This document shows positions 43,109 through 54,489 of a stretch of DNA of 64,000 nucleotides, piece after piece. The DNA is from Podospora bellae-mahoneyi (Eukaryota > Ascomycota > Sordariomycetes > Sordariales > Podosporaceae). The stretch spans positions 744,001-808,000 of the forward strand of contig NC_085881.1 in NCBI RefSeq assembly GCF_035222275.1, read 5' to 3'. Numbering within the stretch: position 1 is the first letter of the stretch; every line of letters starts with the position of its first letter. The notes beneath the pieces are model-generated. The model saw nothing but the letters and a program-made list of their open reading frames with translations, had not been told where the DNA came from and searched no databases. The translations under genes were made by a program, and so were the position numbers.

Positions 43109-46100
43109 TTATGGGTATATGAATGCATGAGTTTGGGTTGGAATTTCATGGAGGGGATGTAGGTCAGGGAAGAGGGCATGTATGTGATTATGATGTTTAT
43201 GTTTGTTTCTTTTTTTTTTTTGGGAGCGTCTGTTGGGAGATATGGGTATTGTGATGTGGGTGTGGGAAAGGGTATGTGATGAATATATGAGATATGACTG
43301 GGTGTGATGTCTTCTTTTTTTCTCTTTGTTATTCTTTTAGGGGGGTGTTGATATGTCAGATTATGTAGGTGGTTAGCTTTTGAAGTGTTTGGCGGCGTTA
43401 GCGATAAGACTTGGGTTTTGGGAGGTGTGGGTTATGAAAAATGCAAGTTTTTGGTACTCTTTTATGAAGACTTTTGATGTGTAGTGTGAGGTTGAATGAG
43501 CTTAAGTAGGACAGGTATGATGTGCTATTGATGCTATATCCTCCCATGCTCTTGCTCTTATATCCCCTTCGCAGCCGGGCACTCCTTTTCTTATTTACCC
43601 ATCAGCGATGTTATCACCTTCGCACATCACCATCATCAGCACCTTCGCTTATACCAAATTTATTTGCATCCCAGATATGCCATATACACTACCTACGGTA
43701 TTCTATATACTTTGATCATCTAAACACTATAACTATGCCGCTTAGAACCGTAGTTGATTGTTTTAAGACGGAGAGCAGCGCTCTGAGGCACTAAATCTTT
43801 TATCCAAGCATATAGTGTTAAGAGTAATGACATTCAACCTATGAGTCTGAGCTTGAAATAGATAGTAAAAGTTGGGATCGATGTTAAATCTGAGATTGAA
43901 ATGGATAGTAAAAGTAGGGATTAACGTTAAATCTGAGCTTAAATACCTTAGAATACTTGCTCTATATATATCTCTTTATTACTCTTTATGCGCATCCATA
44001 TATAACACTCTTTGTGCATTTCTATATGTAATACCCTTGATGAATCACTATATATAGCCCTGAGAACACATTGCTCTTGGTCTCTCTTCCATAGACCGAG
44101 TGCCCCTCTTCTGCTTCACACATCTACATCACCACTTTTAGGTCCTAACCAAATTAGCACCTTCGCCTATACTTTATTGCGTCCCATATATACCGATGCC
44201 ACATGGCCCCCATGCGGATGAGGCTCTTACTAACCCTTACATCGAACCACTATCTGCGGTAGTTCTTATTGTCCACATGGGAGGGTGGCATAAAAGACTA
44301 TTAAATAAATAACTTTACCCCTTGAATGTTTCCACATGGAGTTCTTCTACTTTTTCCTCACGCATCACTAATATCATCACCTCGTCCATGCTTTCATACA
44401 TCTCATATATATACCTATATAACATATACCAAGTGCCATGTGCCATGGCCTCCATGTGGGTGGGGCTCTTAATCCCAGCCCACTTGCTATAACAACGACG
44501 TCTATAATGATAATAACGACAATAGATACCACAGTTACAATCACCACTTACTACAGAAAGGGCAGCAACGGCAACGGTGGACACAGCAGTTATAATACCT
44601 ACTTTCGTCTCGACTTAACCGCCTCGCTCTTCGTCTTCTGTTCGTCACCCTGTTTCTCCGCACAAAGGTAGCACAACACTCCATCATTTTCGCACAAACC
44701 TGCTTTAAAGCATGAGACGCAGCCGTCCTCTTCTTGCTCGTCCATCATAGATACTAGAGCTCACGGTCTTGCTCTTCTTTTACCCCTTACACCTTGAGAC
44801 ACGGCCGTCTTCGTCTCTCTCACCCATCACTATCTTCCTTGCCCATCTACCACCACCATCACGATCTTGGGTAGGCAGGTTACTCGTCGTAGATATGTTG
44901 AGCGCCTTGCTGTTCGTCTTCCTGTTATAGCATCGCCCCATTATTTCATCTTCCCCTCATAATATCTTTTTTTGTAGCAGAGTGACATGGTCCTACTTCC
45001 TCGCTCACTACCAAGATCAATACTTTTACCAACCCTTCATTCTGCCCTACATATAGACTATGTACCACCAGAAGATAAGAGTGGGGAGCTTTGCTTTAGG
45101 GATAAAGAGGTAAGGGGAGGGGGGTGGGGTTTTAGCTACCTAAAAGTTCTTCTAAATTCAAAGCAATCAGACTTAAAAAGACCGTTTTAGAAAGCTCTTA
45201 TAGCCTTTTGCTCCACTTTATTCTGACCATATTAAGAAGATAAACTAAGATCCAGAAAGGTCTGGTGAATATCATAGTTTGAAAAGGACGTTAAAATCAA
45301 TCGTAGATAATAAGAGTTGCAAGGTCCAACATCACATAAGAGGTACCCTGTAGATGTGGTTTGAAATTGTTGCCTCGTGCCATTAGCCTTTCCTGGGTCT
45401 AACGTAAAGCTACGGATAACATAGAATGAAAGAACGCTTGGAACTTTCTAAATAAGCCTTCGAGGAAATACCACTACCGGCGACAACTGGACAAGCTAGT
45501 AGACACAGGAAAATTATCATGCTCCAGTGTGTCTTTGCTGACCCATGTGTGGGCTTAACAGAAAGGCAGGTTCAGGTAAATACTGATGTGAGAAGTCACC
45601 GTGGCATTTCAAATAATGGGTGCAATGATGATGAATTGTCTGGAAGAGCTAGTGCAACGAGAGAGTTACATATGTACGGTGTTTGCCAGTGCCTTGCCAG
45701 TGTCCTAACAAATGCTGGGAGCAATCACACTACTGCTATAGTAATTGGAAGCCCTATTAATCGTTTTGAGACGGCTAGTCTCCTAAATGCTAGATTAAGT
45801 AGCTTTCTCAAACGCTTAATATTTTATCCGAGCATTCAATGTCGATAATCTAAGCTTAGAATAGACACCAAAAGTTGAGATTAACTTTTAAGAAAACAGA
45901 GCAAATCTCACGAAAACGTTATTTTACAACGCCAATATCCAATGTTGATTATTACGACAGTGTTCTTAAAATGCATATACGACTAAAGAGACAGCAAGAA
46001 TCATAAACTCATCCCCAAACTCACCGTCGCGGAAACTGAATCCATCGCTATACTCACCATTACAAAGTGAAGCCATCACCACATTCGCCGCCGCCAAAAG

Positions 46101-46126
46101 AGAGGATGGCCATATCTGCCAGGCCT
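43109..46126. other. AT-rich, gene-free island
   Basis: No coding region is supported. It contains repeat material: a 43-bp tandem repeat (listed), two related 80-100-nt segments at 44158-44236 and 44380-44479 (each with CCCATATATACC/CTCATATATATACC...GGC(C/T)(C/T)CCATG(C/T)GG(A/G)TG(A/G)GGCTCTTA), and AAGCTTAGA-type family-A units at about 45850-45890. A 109-codon plus frame at 45519-45848 has no recognisable features. Confidence 0.45.
43846..43941. repeat. 43-bp tandem repeat, 2.2 units
   Basis: Units start at 43846, 43889 and 43932 (partial), each beginning TCTGAG(C/A)TTGAAAT and ending (C/G)TTAAA. The first two are about 85 percent alike by eye. The unit contains the same AGCTTGAA/AGTAAAAG motifs seen in the dispersed AT-rich repeats. 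Confidence 0.75.
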
Positions 46127-46465
46127 GCCATGTTCATCATGCCTGCCATGTTGCCATGCCTGCTATGCTTGCCTACCTCCCATACCTCCCATACTCACCA
46201 TATTTACCAGATTTCCCATGCTTCCATACTTGCCATGCTTACCATACCTCCCATATTTGCCATATTCACTATAATTGCCTTGCTCGCCATATTGGCCATA
46301 CTCTCCATGCTTTCCATACTCTCCATACTCTCCATATTCTCCATACTTTCCATACTCTTCATGATCTTAATGCTCCATGCTCACCATGCTCACCATACTC
46401 ATCGTGTTCACCATGGCTGCCATGCTTGCCATGTTCATCATATTTGCCATCCTCGCCATGTTCAA
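46127..46465. repeat. Minisatellite built from about 9-nt CCATACTCT/CCATGCTCA units
   Basis: About 340 nt of imperfect 9-10-nt units (CCATACTCT, CCATACTTT, CCATGCTCA, CCATGCTTG). Because the unit is a multiple of three, all frames give repetitive peptides such as HTLHTLHTL or MLSILSIL, which are not taken as genes. Confidence 0.85.
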
Positions 46466-46888
46466 TTGCACCTCTTCCCACAGCCCTCCTGCCGCCCCCA
46501 GCACACTTTTCAGGCCCTTGCCAATCGCAATCAAACCTGCCAGCCATTGGCGGATGGCCTGTAATGGCGGCAGTGTGCGAAAACGGCCCATAAACCCCCG
46601 CTCTTCGTCATCGTGAAGCCTGAAAACCTCAACACCAGCCGTTATTGGCAAAGTTTTATGGGATGAGGTTGCACAAAGCGAGACGTCTGATGTATTTAAA
46701 CCGAAAAACCGTTTTGTGCGATATTTGGCGGCCTTCACTGGGCCGGAGGACTAAAATACAGCCATTTAGGGGCGAGTGACGGCCGGTGCCTGGGGCAGAG
46801 AGACCGGATGGAATTGACGGCGACGAGGTCACCCGCGGGGTGCGGTCCAGTGAGGCGGTACGGTTGGGAAATGCAGCGGGCGTGCCCT

Positions 46889-47035
46889 CTTCCTCTCCCT
46901 CTTCCTCTCCCTCTTCCTCTCTCTCTTCCTCTTCCTCACACACACACACTCTCTCTCTCTCCCTCTCCCCACACATCCACACACTCCTTCACACACACAC
47001 TCCTTCACACACACATTCTTTCACACACGCACCCC
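46889..47035. repeat. (CTCTTC)n / (CA)n compound microsatellite
   Basis: CCCTCTTCCTCT units pass into CACACACA, CTCTCTCT and a 14-nt CTCCTTCACACACA repeat. It is strongly strand-asymmetric (pyrimidine-rich on the plus strand). Confidence 0.85.
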
Positions 47036-47865
47036 CCGGCTTCTCCTCTATCAGGTGTGCCCCATTGCCATCGTTTCCCCCTCCCTGAATGCTCTCCACT
47101 GTGCCCCAGTCTCTCTCTCCCTCTCGCTCGCTGGCAATTTCTAGCACGTCATAGTGCACCAGAGCCAAAGAACCACGCCGCTCTCTTCAAAGAGGTATGC
47201 CCCCTTCCATCACCATTGTTCCCCTCTCCCCGGCGGGCCCCAGTGTGCCCTGAACGCCGGCTCCAATTCCCCTTCAATTGGCTTCACATCCCCTTCAATT
47301 TGCCCTCAAAACCAGCGTAAAATCCCCCTCCAAATGACAGTCAACGGGTGTGTAATTGGACACCAATTCCCTGCAGTTCAACCAACCCACAAGCCTCTCT
47401 CCCCCTCGTTGAACGAAGCGGCCGGGGCCCTCGCCGTCATGGGCAGCGAGGGAACAAAGCGTGAGGGGGTTAGACAGGTGGCCAGAGAGAACGGGGGAGG
47501 GAATGCCGGCGGTGCGGTGACGATTCCCGGCGGCGACGTCGGCAAGAGCGTGGCTCGCAAGAGCCACCAACAACACATCCGGGGCCGGCACGCCCCTCTC
47601 CTCGGCCCGGCGACGGTGCCCTTCCCGCGTGTAAACGCAGGCAGCCAGGTGGCCAACACCATGATTTAGGGGGATGTGTGGGGGTGATCGTGGGCGATGT
47701 GTGCTCTTTTTTTGGCGCGTTGATTTGATATGTGGCTGGCCTATAAAGGCTTGCTATCAGAGGTGAACTGGGAACGGTGGAAATAGCGTTGATTTTGGCG
47801 TTCATATCGCGTTGAATTTGATATTGTGGAGTTCTTTTGGCATGTTGTTGAGCGTGAGCCCTCCT
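47036..47865. other. GC-rich segment between satellites, no supported gene
   Basis: The segment 47380-47670 is GC-rich and open in several frames on both strands, which reflects composition; none has a convincing ATG, homology or splice structure. A small direct duplication (CCCCTTCAATT) lies at about 47270-47300. Confidence 0.35.
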
Positions 47866-48320
47866 CCATGTGGGTGAGCCTCCCCTGTGTGGGTGTGCCT
47901 TGCCCGTGTGCGTGCCTCCTCCATGTGCGTGTGGCCCCTCCAGTTATATCAACCCCCCATGTGTGTATGCTGCCTTTATGTTTGCGCCCATGCTTTCTTC
48001 ATGTATGGGCCTTCTCCACGTGTGTATGCCGTCCCCATGTGTGTGCCCATGCCCTCTCCATGTGTGTGTCCGTGCCTTCTTTATGTGTGTGCCATGCCCT
48101 CTTCATGTGTGTGAGGCCATGCCCTGACCATGTGTGTGGCCATGCCGTCTCCATGTGTGCATGCTCTCTCCGTGGGCATATTCTGCCTCCATATATATAT
48201 GCCGCCTCTAGTGTTCACGCCTTCTCCACGTGTATTCCCACGCCTTACGAACGTGTGCGTGCCGCCTCCATATTGGTGCCCATGCCTTATCCATGTGTAT
48301 GTGCCTTCGCGTGGGTTCCA
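47866..48320. repeat. Minisatellite of about 22-27-nt CCATGTGTGTGCCCATGC units
   Basis: About 17-20 imperfect units of the type (C/T)TCCATGTGTGTGCC(C)ATGCC(C/T)TCT run across 450 nt. Translations give Cys/Val/His-rich repetitive peptides and are rejected as genes. It is preceded by CCTCCATGTGGGTGAG, which resembles the motif in the AT-rich repeats at 44.2 and 44.45 kb. Confidence 0.85.
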
Positions 48321-49306
48321 TATGTCACAGTCGATAAGATCACAATCGATAAGATCACAATCACAACTGATAGGGACTAATCAATAAACTCATAATTGAT
48401 AGTGCCAACTCTAGTAGTAGCATAGAGGGATGCATATTGAGCAAAGGGACAGAGTACATAAATATGCACATAAAGCAAATATAAGGTATGTTCATCAAGT
48501 GAAACAAGCTGAATTCAACAGTCATCCAACCCGCTATCTTGTCTTGTGCTATGCTAAAACCCGGGAGGCAGGTTTATTCCATGCCCAATCTCTCAAAGAG
48601 AGAGAGATATCTGAAACTGCCCTAAGAATACACAATGAAGGTCTCAAACATTGAGTTGTTAATAGCCCGCTCCAGGACAGCACATCCCAGAGTGCCATTA
48701 CATTGCCAATTGCTTCACATCCATCCCCTGATGAAGCAAGAAAATAATCCTTCCCCACAAGCTATGCTTGCTATTATTGTGCCAGAGCTAGACCAAAACC
48801 TACTCTCACTCCCACCAGGAGAGAAGAGCAGAAACTGGTGCTCCGACGGTTGACAGAAGCGGTAAGGAACGCAAGAGATATTATATCTCGAGGGGGTGGC
48901 AGCATCACACAATGAAGTGGTGCTTGGCCTGCCCTCCTCCCAGATCGACACACAGAATCTCGAACCAGTCGCGACCCCGGGTCTGGGAGGGAAGGGCATC
49001 AGGTTGTGTGAGAGCTTGAGTGTGTATTTCAACAAACAGCATCAAACAAAGTGAGCGTACAGCTTTTCATTAATCATTAATCATCATGTCCTCAAAAGTG
49101 AGGGACGCAAATGTTAACGATAGCGAATAAAGCCTCGTGTTTGTGGTGTGTAGAGGGATCCTGGCTAGGTGTGCCGACCTCAAAAGCGGATAGAAATCAA
49201 CGCTAAGGTCTTATTAAGGCAACATCCAACAAGCAAGTCCTTTGTCTTCCATCAAAGAGTAAAAAAAAGGGCAGCAAGTCTACCCCTAGACATTGGGCCC
49301 AGGCAT
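48321..49306. other. Intergenic with degenerate coding-like frames
   Basis: Two short plus frames in different phases (48430-48654, beginning MHIEQRDRVHKYAHKA, and 48635-48853), followed by LRRLTEAVRNARDIISRGG in a third phase, look like pieces of one decayed frame, perhaps of a transposable element. No family was recognised. A CGATAAGATCACAAT direct duplication lies at about 48333-48365. Confidence 0.3.
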
Positions 49307-50119
49307 TTATCGGCGGACGACGATGCCGTTGCGGCGGGAGCTGCGCTCAACGTACTCCTGCTCGTCCTCGGAAGAGGAGCACGAGTCCTCGTAGCCGCAG
49401 CGAGAACCGCCGCAGTCGAGACGGACGCGCTCACCCTTGCGGGTGATGCCGTAGCGCTCGCAGGTGCACGAGGAGCAGTCTGAGGATGGGGTGCTGTAGC
49501 CGGACGACGACGAGGAGTTGTCGGAGCGGTACGAGAGCGAGGAGCCGACAGAGGAGACGGGAGAGACGGAAGCGCCAAAGTCGGTGATGATGTCCTCGGC
49601 GTCGTAGTCGTAGATGCCGGTGGCAGCAAAGTGGCTGGAGAGCTCATCCTCGTCAAAGTCGCCGTCCAAGATGTGGCGGGTAGCGTGGGGAGCTACGGGC
49701 TTGGGGGCCTTGATCTGGGACATGGAGAGAGGGCGACCCTTGGGGATGTCGGAACTGACGGAGTGGCGCGAGGAAGACTTGCGGGAAGAGGACTTGCTGG
49801 AAGAGGAAGACTTGGAGGAAGACTTGGGGACGTCAAGGATGTTGAGGGCACGGCCGGTGGTGGGCTCAACGGTGGACTCCTCGGAGGGGTTGTGCGAGAC
49901 GTGGTACCCATCGATCATGTAGTAGTACCAGTATCTTTGGCCGGCTTGAAGTGTGGTGGGCTGGAAGCGGAAGGTACCCTTCCATGTGCCGGACTTGGAG
50001 GAAGTCTTGTCCTTGGAGAGCGGGAGTTGGCCGGAGTAGTTGTCCCAGGAGCCGAGGAGATGGACGGTCTTGACACCGGAGGAAACACGGAGGTTGAATG
50101 AAAGCTGAATGGCGGACAT
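49307..50119 (-). CDS. Glycogen-binding (CBM48/AMPK1-like) domain protein
   Basis: A single exon of 270 aa. Residues about 1-95 form an E-set carbohydrate-binding domain of the AMPK-beta type (VKTVHLLGSWDNYSGQLPL, then GTWKGTFRF, YWYYYMIDGYHVSHNP). The rest is a Ser-rich linker (SSSKSSSSSKSSSRKSSSRH), a segment beginning HATRHILDGDFDEDELSSHF, and a C-terminal Cys-rich patch (CSSCTCERYG, CGGSRCGYEDSC), ending RNGIVVRR. The domain suggests binding to glycogen or other alpha-glucans, or a scaffold role; kinase-complex C-terminal domains of AMPK beta are absent. Cytosolic, since there is no signal peptide. Confidence 0.8.
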   Translation of the reverse strand: MSAIQLSFNLRVSSGVKTVHLLGSWDNYSGQLPLSKDKTSSKSGTWKGTFRFQPTTLQAGQRYWYYYMIDGYHVSHNPSEESTVEPTTGRALNILDVPKSSSKSSSSSKSSSRKSSSRHSVSSDIPKGRPLSMSQIKAPKPVAPHATRHILDGDFDEDELSSHFAATGIYDYDAEDIITDFGASVSPVSSVGSSLSYRSDNSSSSSGYSTPSSDCSSCTCERYGITRKGERVRLDCGGSRCGYEDSCSSSEDEQEYVERSSRRNGIVVRR

Positions 50120-53100
50120 TTTGAATGTGAGGCTGAAATAAACACGAGATGCTGATAATTAAACCGTCCCGAGAGAAAATAGCTTCGCGCTGTAAGGCGA
50201 GGCGAGCAAGTAAACCAGTAGTTGTTTTTAAGGGTATTCGGAGGTGGCGATTAGGAAGTAGCTAGGACCAGCAAAGCTACAATATTTTGATTTTTTTGTG
50301 TATTAGTTGAATTAACAGAGCACAGCTCCGTGTAGAGGGGGAGGGTAAAAAAAGGGGGAGGAGGGGAAAAACAAAAACTGGTTTATTGTTTTTGAGGGCT
50401 TGCTGAAGAAAAGAAGAAGAAGGACAGGAAAAGAGGGTGAGGCCAGAGCCTTATATCATCTGGCGCGGAGTTGGACGAGAGAGGCACAACCAAGGGAGGA
50501 TGGGCGGGACAAGAAGCCATCGGCCCAGTTTGAGAGACCACAGCATGGGGCGCATGGCCCCAGCGAGCACTACAGATTGCTGGCCGAGGTGGTGATGGAG
50601 GGCCGAAGCCAATGAGAGAGAGGATTGGCGGATAGAGGCAGGGCCATGCCTGCTGCTGTGTTCACAGTCGATATCACCCAGCTCGCAGAGTGCTACTGCA
50701 CTGTGGGCGGCTAACACCAGCGGGACGTTGTCGGTGGTGATGGGAATCTTTTTTGGGAAACTCACAAGAGAGACAGAGAACATGAGAGACAGGAAATGCC
50801 CCGCACTTGTCAATCACCAACGCTAGACAGCTTTAGGAATAGTCCGGCGTCTAAATCCTGGTCGTCATTGACCAATCAGGTGTTACATTTCCAGATCACA
50901 CACAGCTCATGCGGACGACGGCAGAGTCAGCCAATAATCGACACTGTCGCTACCCGCAAACCTGCGCGGTGCATGATGCGGGCGAGCATCTCATCATCAA
51001 CTCTCAGGACATTTTGTGAGTGGCTGTCCCTTTCGAGAATCAACCGTTGGAGCGAGAGGCTGGCCTTCCATCGCAGGATTACCTCCGAGTCCTACCCCAC
51101 GAAGCATTGTCGCTGATGTCAAGGCAAATCACCATCTTGATATTCCCTCTGTATGCATCTCGCTGCAGCCTGCAAGCACGGGGATAATCTATGCAGTAGG
51201 TGGCTGTCATCTTGTGGAGAGAGGCGGCCGCGGATTAGGCCGATAATCTGGCTTCTCACAGTTCACATGCCGGGTAAAGTGCTGAGCTGAAGGTGCAGGT
51301 CAAGATCGGGCTGGACCATCAAGAAGCATGCTGGAAGCCGTTGATTCTATGGCTCTGGGTTCTCTCGGACAATTCCACCATCGACAACGCCGCCACAACG
51401 GCGCATCGCTTCTTGGGGAAAGGCCATTGAAGCCGACTGCCGACTTCTTGGACACCTCTATCCGATGTCTGGCTTGGTGGATCTGCTCGCTTGCGCTTGT
51501 CAAGCTGGTCGTCCGGTAAAAGCGCTCATCCTCGCGTGTATTGCGTATAATATTCAGACGAGGAGAGCTAATGCATGCAAGCAATCAGCTTGCCTTCTAG
51601 CTCAGCAGTAGCAGCCTAGCATTGGCGGGTATGAGGTATCATGATCACATCTCCACAGGAAGGACGGTGGATTCCTGGACGTAAGAATGTGATATCGAGC
51701 TGCAAGAGACGATGTGCCAATGGCTTGCCGTGCACATAATAGCCGCCTCAGCTCTGCATGGGTTGGTCCGTACACCCATCCCGATTCACTCATTACTTCA
51801 CCTACCTTTAACTTATTTGGAAATGGGGTTATAGACACCAGAAGCTCGGAAAAGGCTAGGATTACACACACGGAAAGCTCAGACTGTGTCTTTAACCGTA
51901 GCCTTTTCTGTGTATAGTCTGAGCTATGATATTCTATTCCTGGCTTTGTCTGCGTATGATCTGAGCATTCTAAAGACCAGTTTGGGTCATAGCAAGCTCA
52001 GGTTGAAAGAAAAAAGCTTGGATTACTTATAGAATAAAAGACTTATTTACCTTGGATAAAAAATAGCTGTAATTTCGGGCTGCAGGTGGTTTTATTCTCA
52101 TTATTGAAAGGCATCTACATTTGCTGAAGTATCGTCAAGGTAAATCTCTTGAGCCGAGGGCCTTACCTAGACTACTGAGAGTGAAGCTATCGCCATGAGT
52201 TTATAATATGAGCTGTATGAGGCTATAATCTGAGCAATATCGTTTAAACAATAGTATAGAGTCCAAGCTACCTCTATCGACATCTGGTAATTGATATATC
52301 TACAGTCAAAGCTACATGCCTTTATGTCAGCATTCTAGTAGAGGAATTCCGATCCACCTTACCTACCTGCTTCTCCAGGTATATCAACACACACTAAACA
52401 GATCCCAGCTATAAACGGCAACTTCACTATACACACTCTTCAACGCTTAGTCACCCATGCTCGTTGCGCGTCTTGTTCCAAGATGTATAGTCATCCCCAG
52501 GCTTCCTAAAATGTATTACTTAACAGAAGATTTTGCTGGCTACCTTCGAAGAAGCAAGCTATGTGCGGTGATGGGTCATGCAGTTGAACCATGACGGCTC
52601 GCAACACTGCTCACCACTACATGATTTTTCTACATAATGACCCACCGCATCTCCCTCTACCACAATAGTCTCACTCCCCACATAACTCCCCACCCACATA
52701 GCTACTCCCCCATGTCTCACCACACCCACCCGCATATCTCCTAGCTCTGACATCCACCACGTGTGGCAGCATCATATCTACAATAATACCCGGTAAAAAT
52801 GTATAAGAGCTACAGCTATAATGTCTGAAAACAACATTTACAGTCCTAGATTAACTTCAAAATGAAAAATGCAAAGCACAGATCAGGTCTAGATATATGA
52901 CACACAAAGTTTGGATCAAGTTCAAAGGAGCATGCTAAAACTTAGGCAAGTCTAGAAATAAGATATACCAAATCTACCTAGATAAACTCCAACATATGAT
53001 ACCAGGCTCAGGCTAAGTCAAAAGTAAGATATATAAAGCTTGGATTAAGCGAGAAAACAAGAGATTTGAAACTTGGAACCAGTCTAGTAATAAGACATAC

Positions 53101-53728
53101 ACAGCTTAGATAAGGCTTCGATCAAGTCCAAAGATAAGAAGTACCAAGCTTAGATTGAGTCCATAAATCAGACACCCAACGCTCAGATTTAGCTCATATT
53201 AAGTCCACTATAAGCTTAGATCAAATGGTCGAGCAAAAAACGCCTGAGGATGACTACATATTCTTAAGTGCGGGTTGCATTAGTCTCCGCTTTGGGTCTT
53301 CTCTCTTCACTGCCTCTGCTTCCTATCTTCCCTACTTCAACATCTCTCTCCCTTGAGACCTCTGGGTATCTTTTCAACGCTTCTCTCCATCTCTCCAAAC
53401 CTCTCTGCTTTAGCACCCCTTTACTCATCTTCTCAGGTCACTACTCTGCGGTCCACTGTAGCCTTCGTTATCCACAGCAATGCCTTCTTTTAATGCCGTT
53501 GCCTGGATGCTTAAACGTATAAACTCGATATCTTGACGGTGTAATCCATTGCTATTCATATCGTGCGCTTCCTTGGTATCTTCTCTTCAAGCCACTTGCT
53601 TATAACTGATCGTTTCCGCTGATGTTACACGCATGCTCGCAAGTTAGGGAAACTTATGAGTGCCTTTCGCTGATCCATATCTCATTTTACCGCTCTCTGT
53701 GACACTACCTACATTTCATTTCCACACT
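50120..53728. other. Gene-free stretch turning AT-rich from about 51.8 kb
   Basis: The first 1.7 kb is of normal composition and includes the promoter of the glycogen-binding-domain gene. From 51.8 kb family-A repeat units appear (GTATAGTCTGAGC, GTATGATCTGAGC at 51910-51965; AAGCTTGGATTA at about 52010). No coding region is supported. Confidence 0.45.
52850..53240. repeat. Degenerate minisatellite, units with AAGATA...AAGCTTGGATTAAG
   Basis: At least six imperfect units of about 40-50 nt share AAGTC(C/T)A(A)AAATAAGA(T/C)ATA(C)...AGCTT(A/G)GATT(A/G)AG. The sequence is extremely AT-rich and without coding potential. It is the longest and clearest array of the family found in most AT-rich islands of the window. 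Confidence 0.6.
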
Positions 53729-54489
53729 CTACTGTCTGCCACCACCCGGGAACCCACCCGCTCCTGGAGGAGGGAAAGGCGGGAACTGCCCTCCCGGCGG
53801 TGGGAATGGCATACCACCCGGTGGAGGAAAAGCCCCTGGAGGGGGCACCGCTCCGTTTGGTGGTGGGAAAGGTGGCATGACGCCACCAGGAGGAGGCGGG
53901 AAAGCAGCACCAGCTCCTCCAGGTGGGAAAGGTGGAAGCGGGAAAGGAGGTGCCCCGCCGGCAGGGGAAGCTGAATTTGGCGCACCTGGGAAGGGGAATG
54001 GCGGCGGAAATGGAGGGGCGTTGGCACCACCTGGGGCGCCAGGGAACGGAGGTGGGAACGGAGGAGCGCCTGGTGCACCGGGGAAGGCACCGGGGAAGCC
54101 TGGAGGTGGCATGCCTGGGAAGCCTGCGCCGGGGGGTGGGAAGGGGTTGGAGGCGAATCCGCCGGGTTGATTTTGTGGCAGCATGGGGTTGGCGTGGGCT
54201 TGGCCTTCGGCGGCGTAGGAGTTGGTGATGGAGTCGATGACGGACTGGGCCTTTTCGTGACCGATTTCTGCGAGGAGCGGTTAGCCAAGAACGGCGGCAG
54301 CGCAGGCAACAGAGAGACTTACGTTGGTAGTAATCGACAACGTTGCGGAGATGGTTGCGACCGCTGTTGTGGGCCTTGCGCACGCTCATGGAGTCGTGCG
54401 TGAGGTAGACATCGCAATAATCGCAAAAGACTGGAGAGTGTGTTAGCAGCGTCTCGATGTTTGCCCACGGTAAACGTACATTTTGGCAT
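53729..54489 (-). CDS. YHC1: U1 small nuclear ribonucleoprotein C (U1-C)
   Basis: Three exons (54489-54480, 54430-54323, 54267-53729) encode 218 aa. The first coding exon is only 10 nt (MPK plus one base). Splicing gives [17 protein letters not shown], with a U1-type C2H2 zinc finger (Cys6, Cys9, His24, His30) and the conserved GRNH and VVDYYQ sequences. The remainder is an extended Pro/Gly/Phe-rich low-complexity tail of PPFPPP and GAPG repeats ending FPGGGRQ, usual for U1-C. The protein stabilises pairing of the U1 snRNA with 5' splice sites in the nucleus. It is divergent from Erv25 over a 485-bp shared promoter region. Confidence 0.95.

Noticed and set aside
46127-46600. Plus-strand frames encoding HTLHTLHTL- and MLSILSIL-type peptides
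   Set aside because: They are translations of a 9-nt minisatellite, open in several frames because the unit is a multiple of three.
47826-48387. Cys/Val/His-rich frames of 70-180 codons
   Set aside because: Direct translations of the 22-27-nt minisatellite; all frames are equally open.
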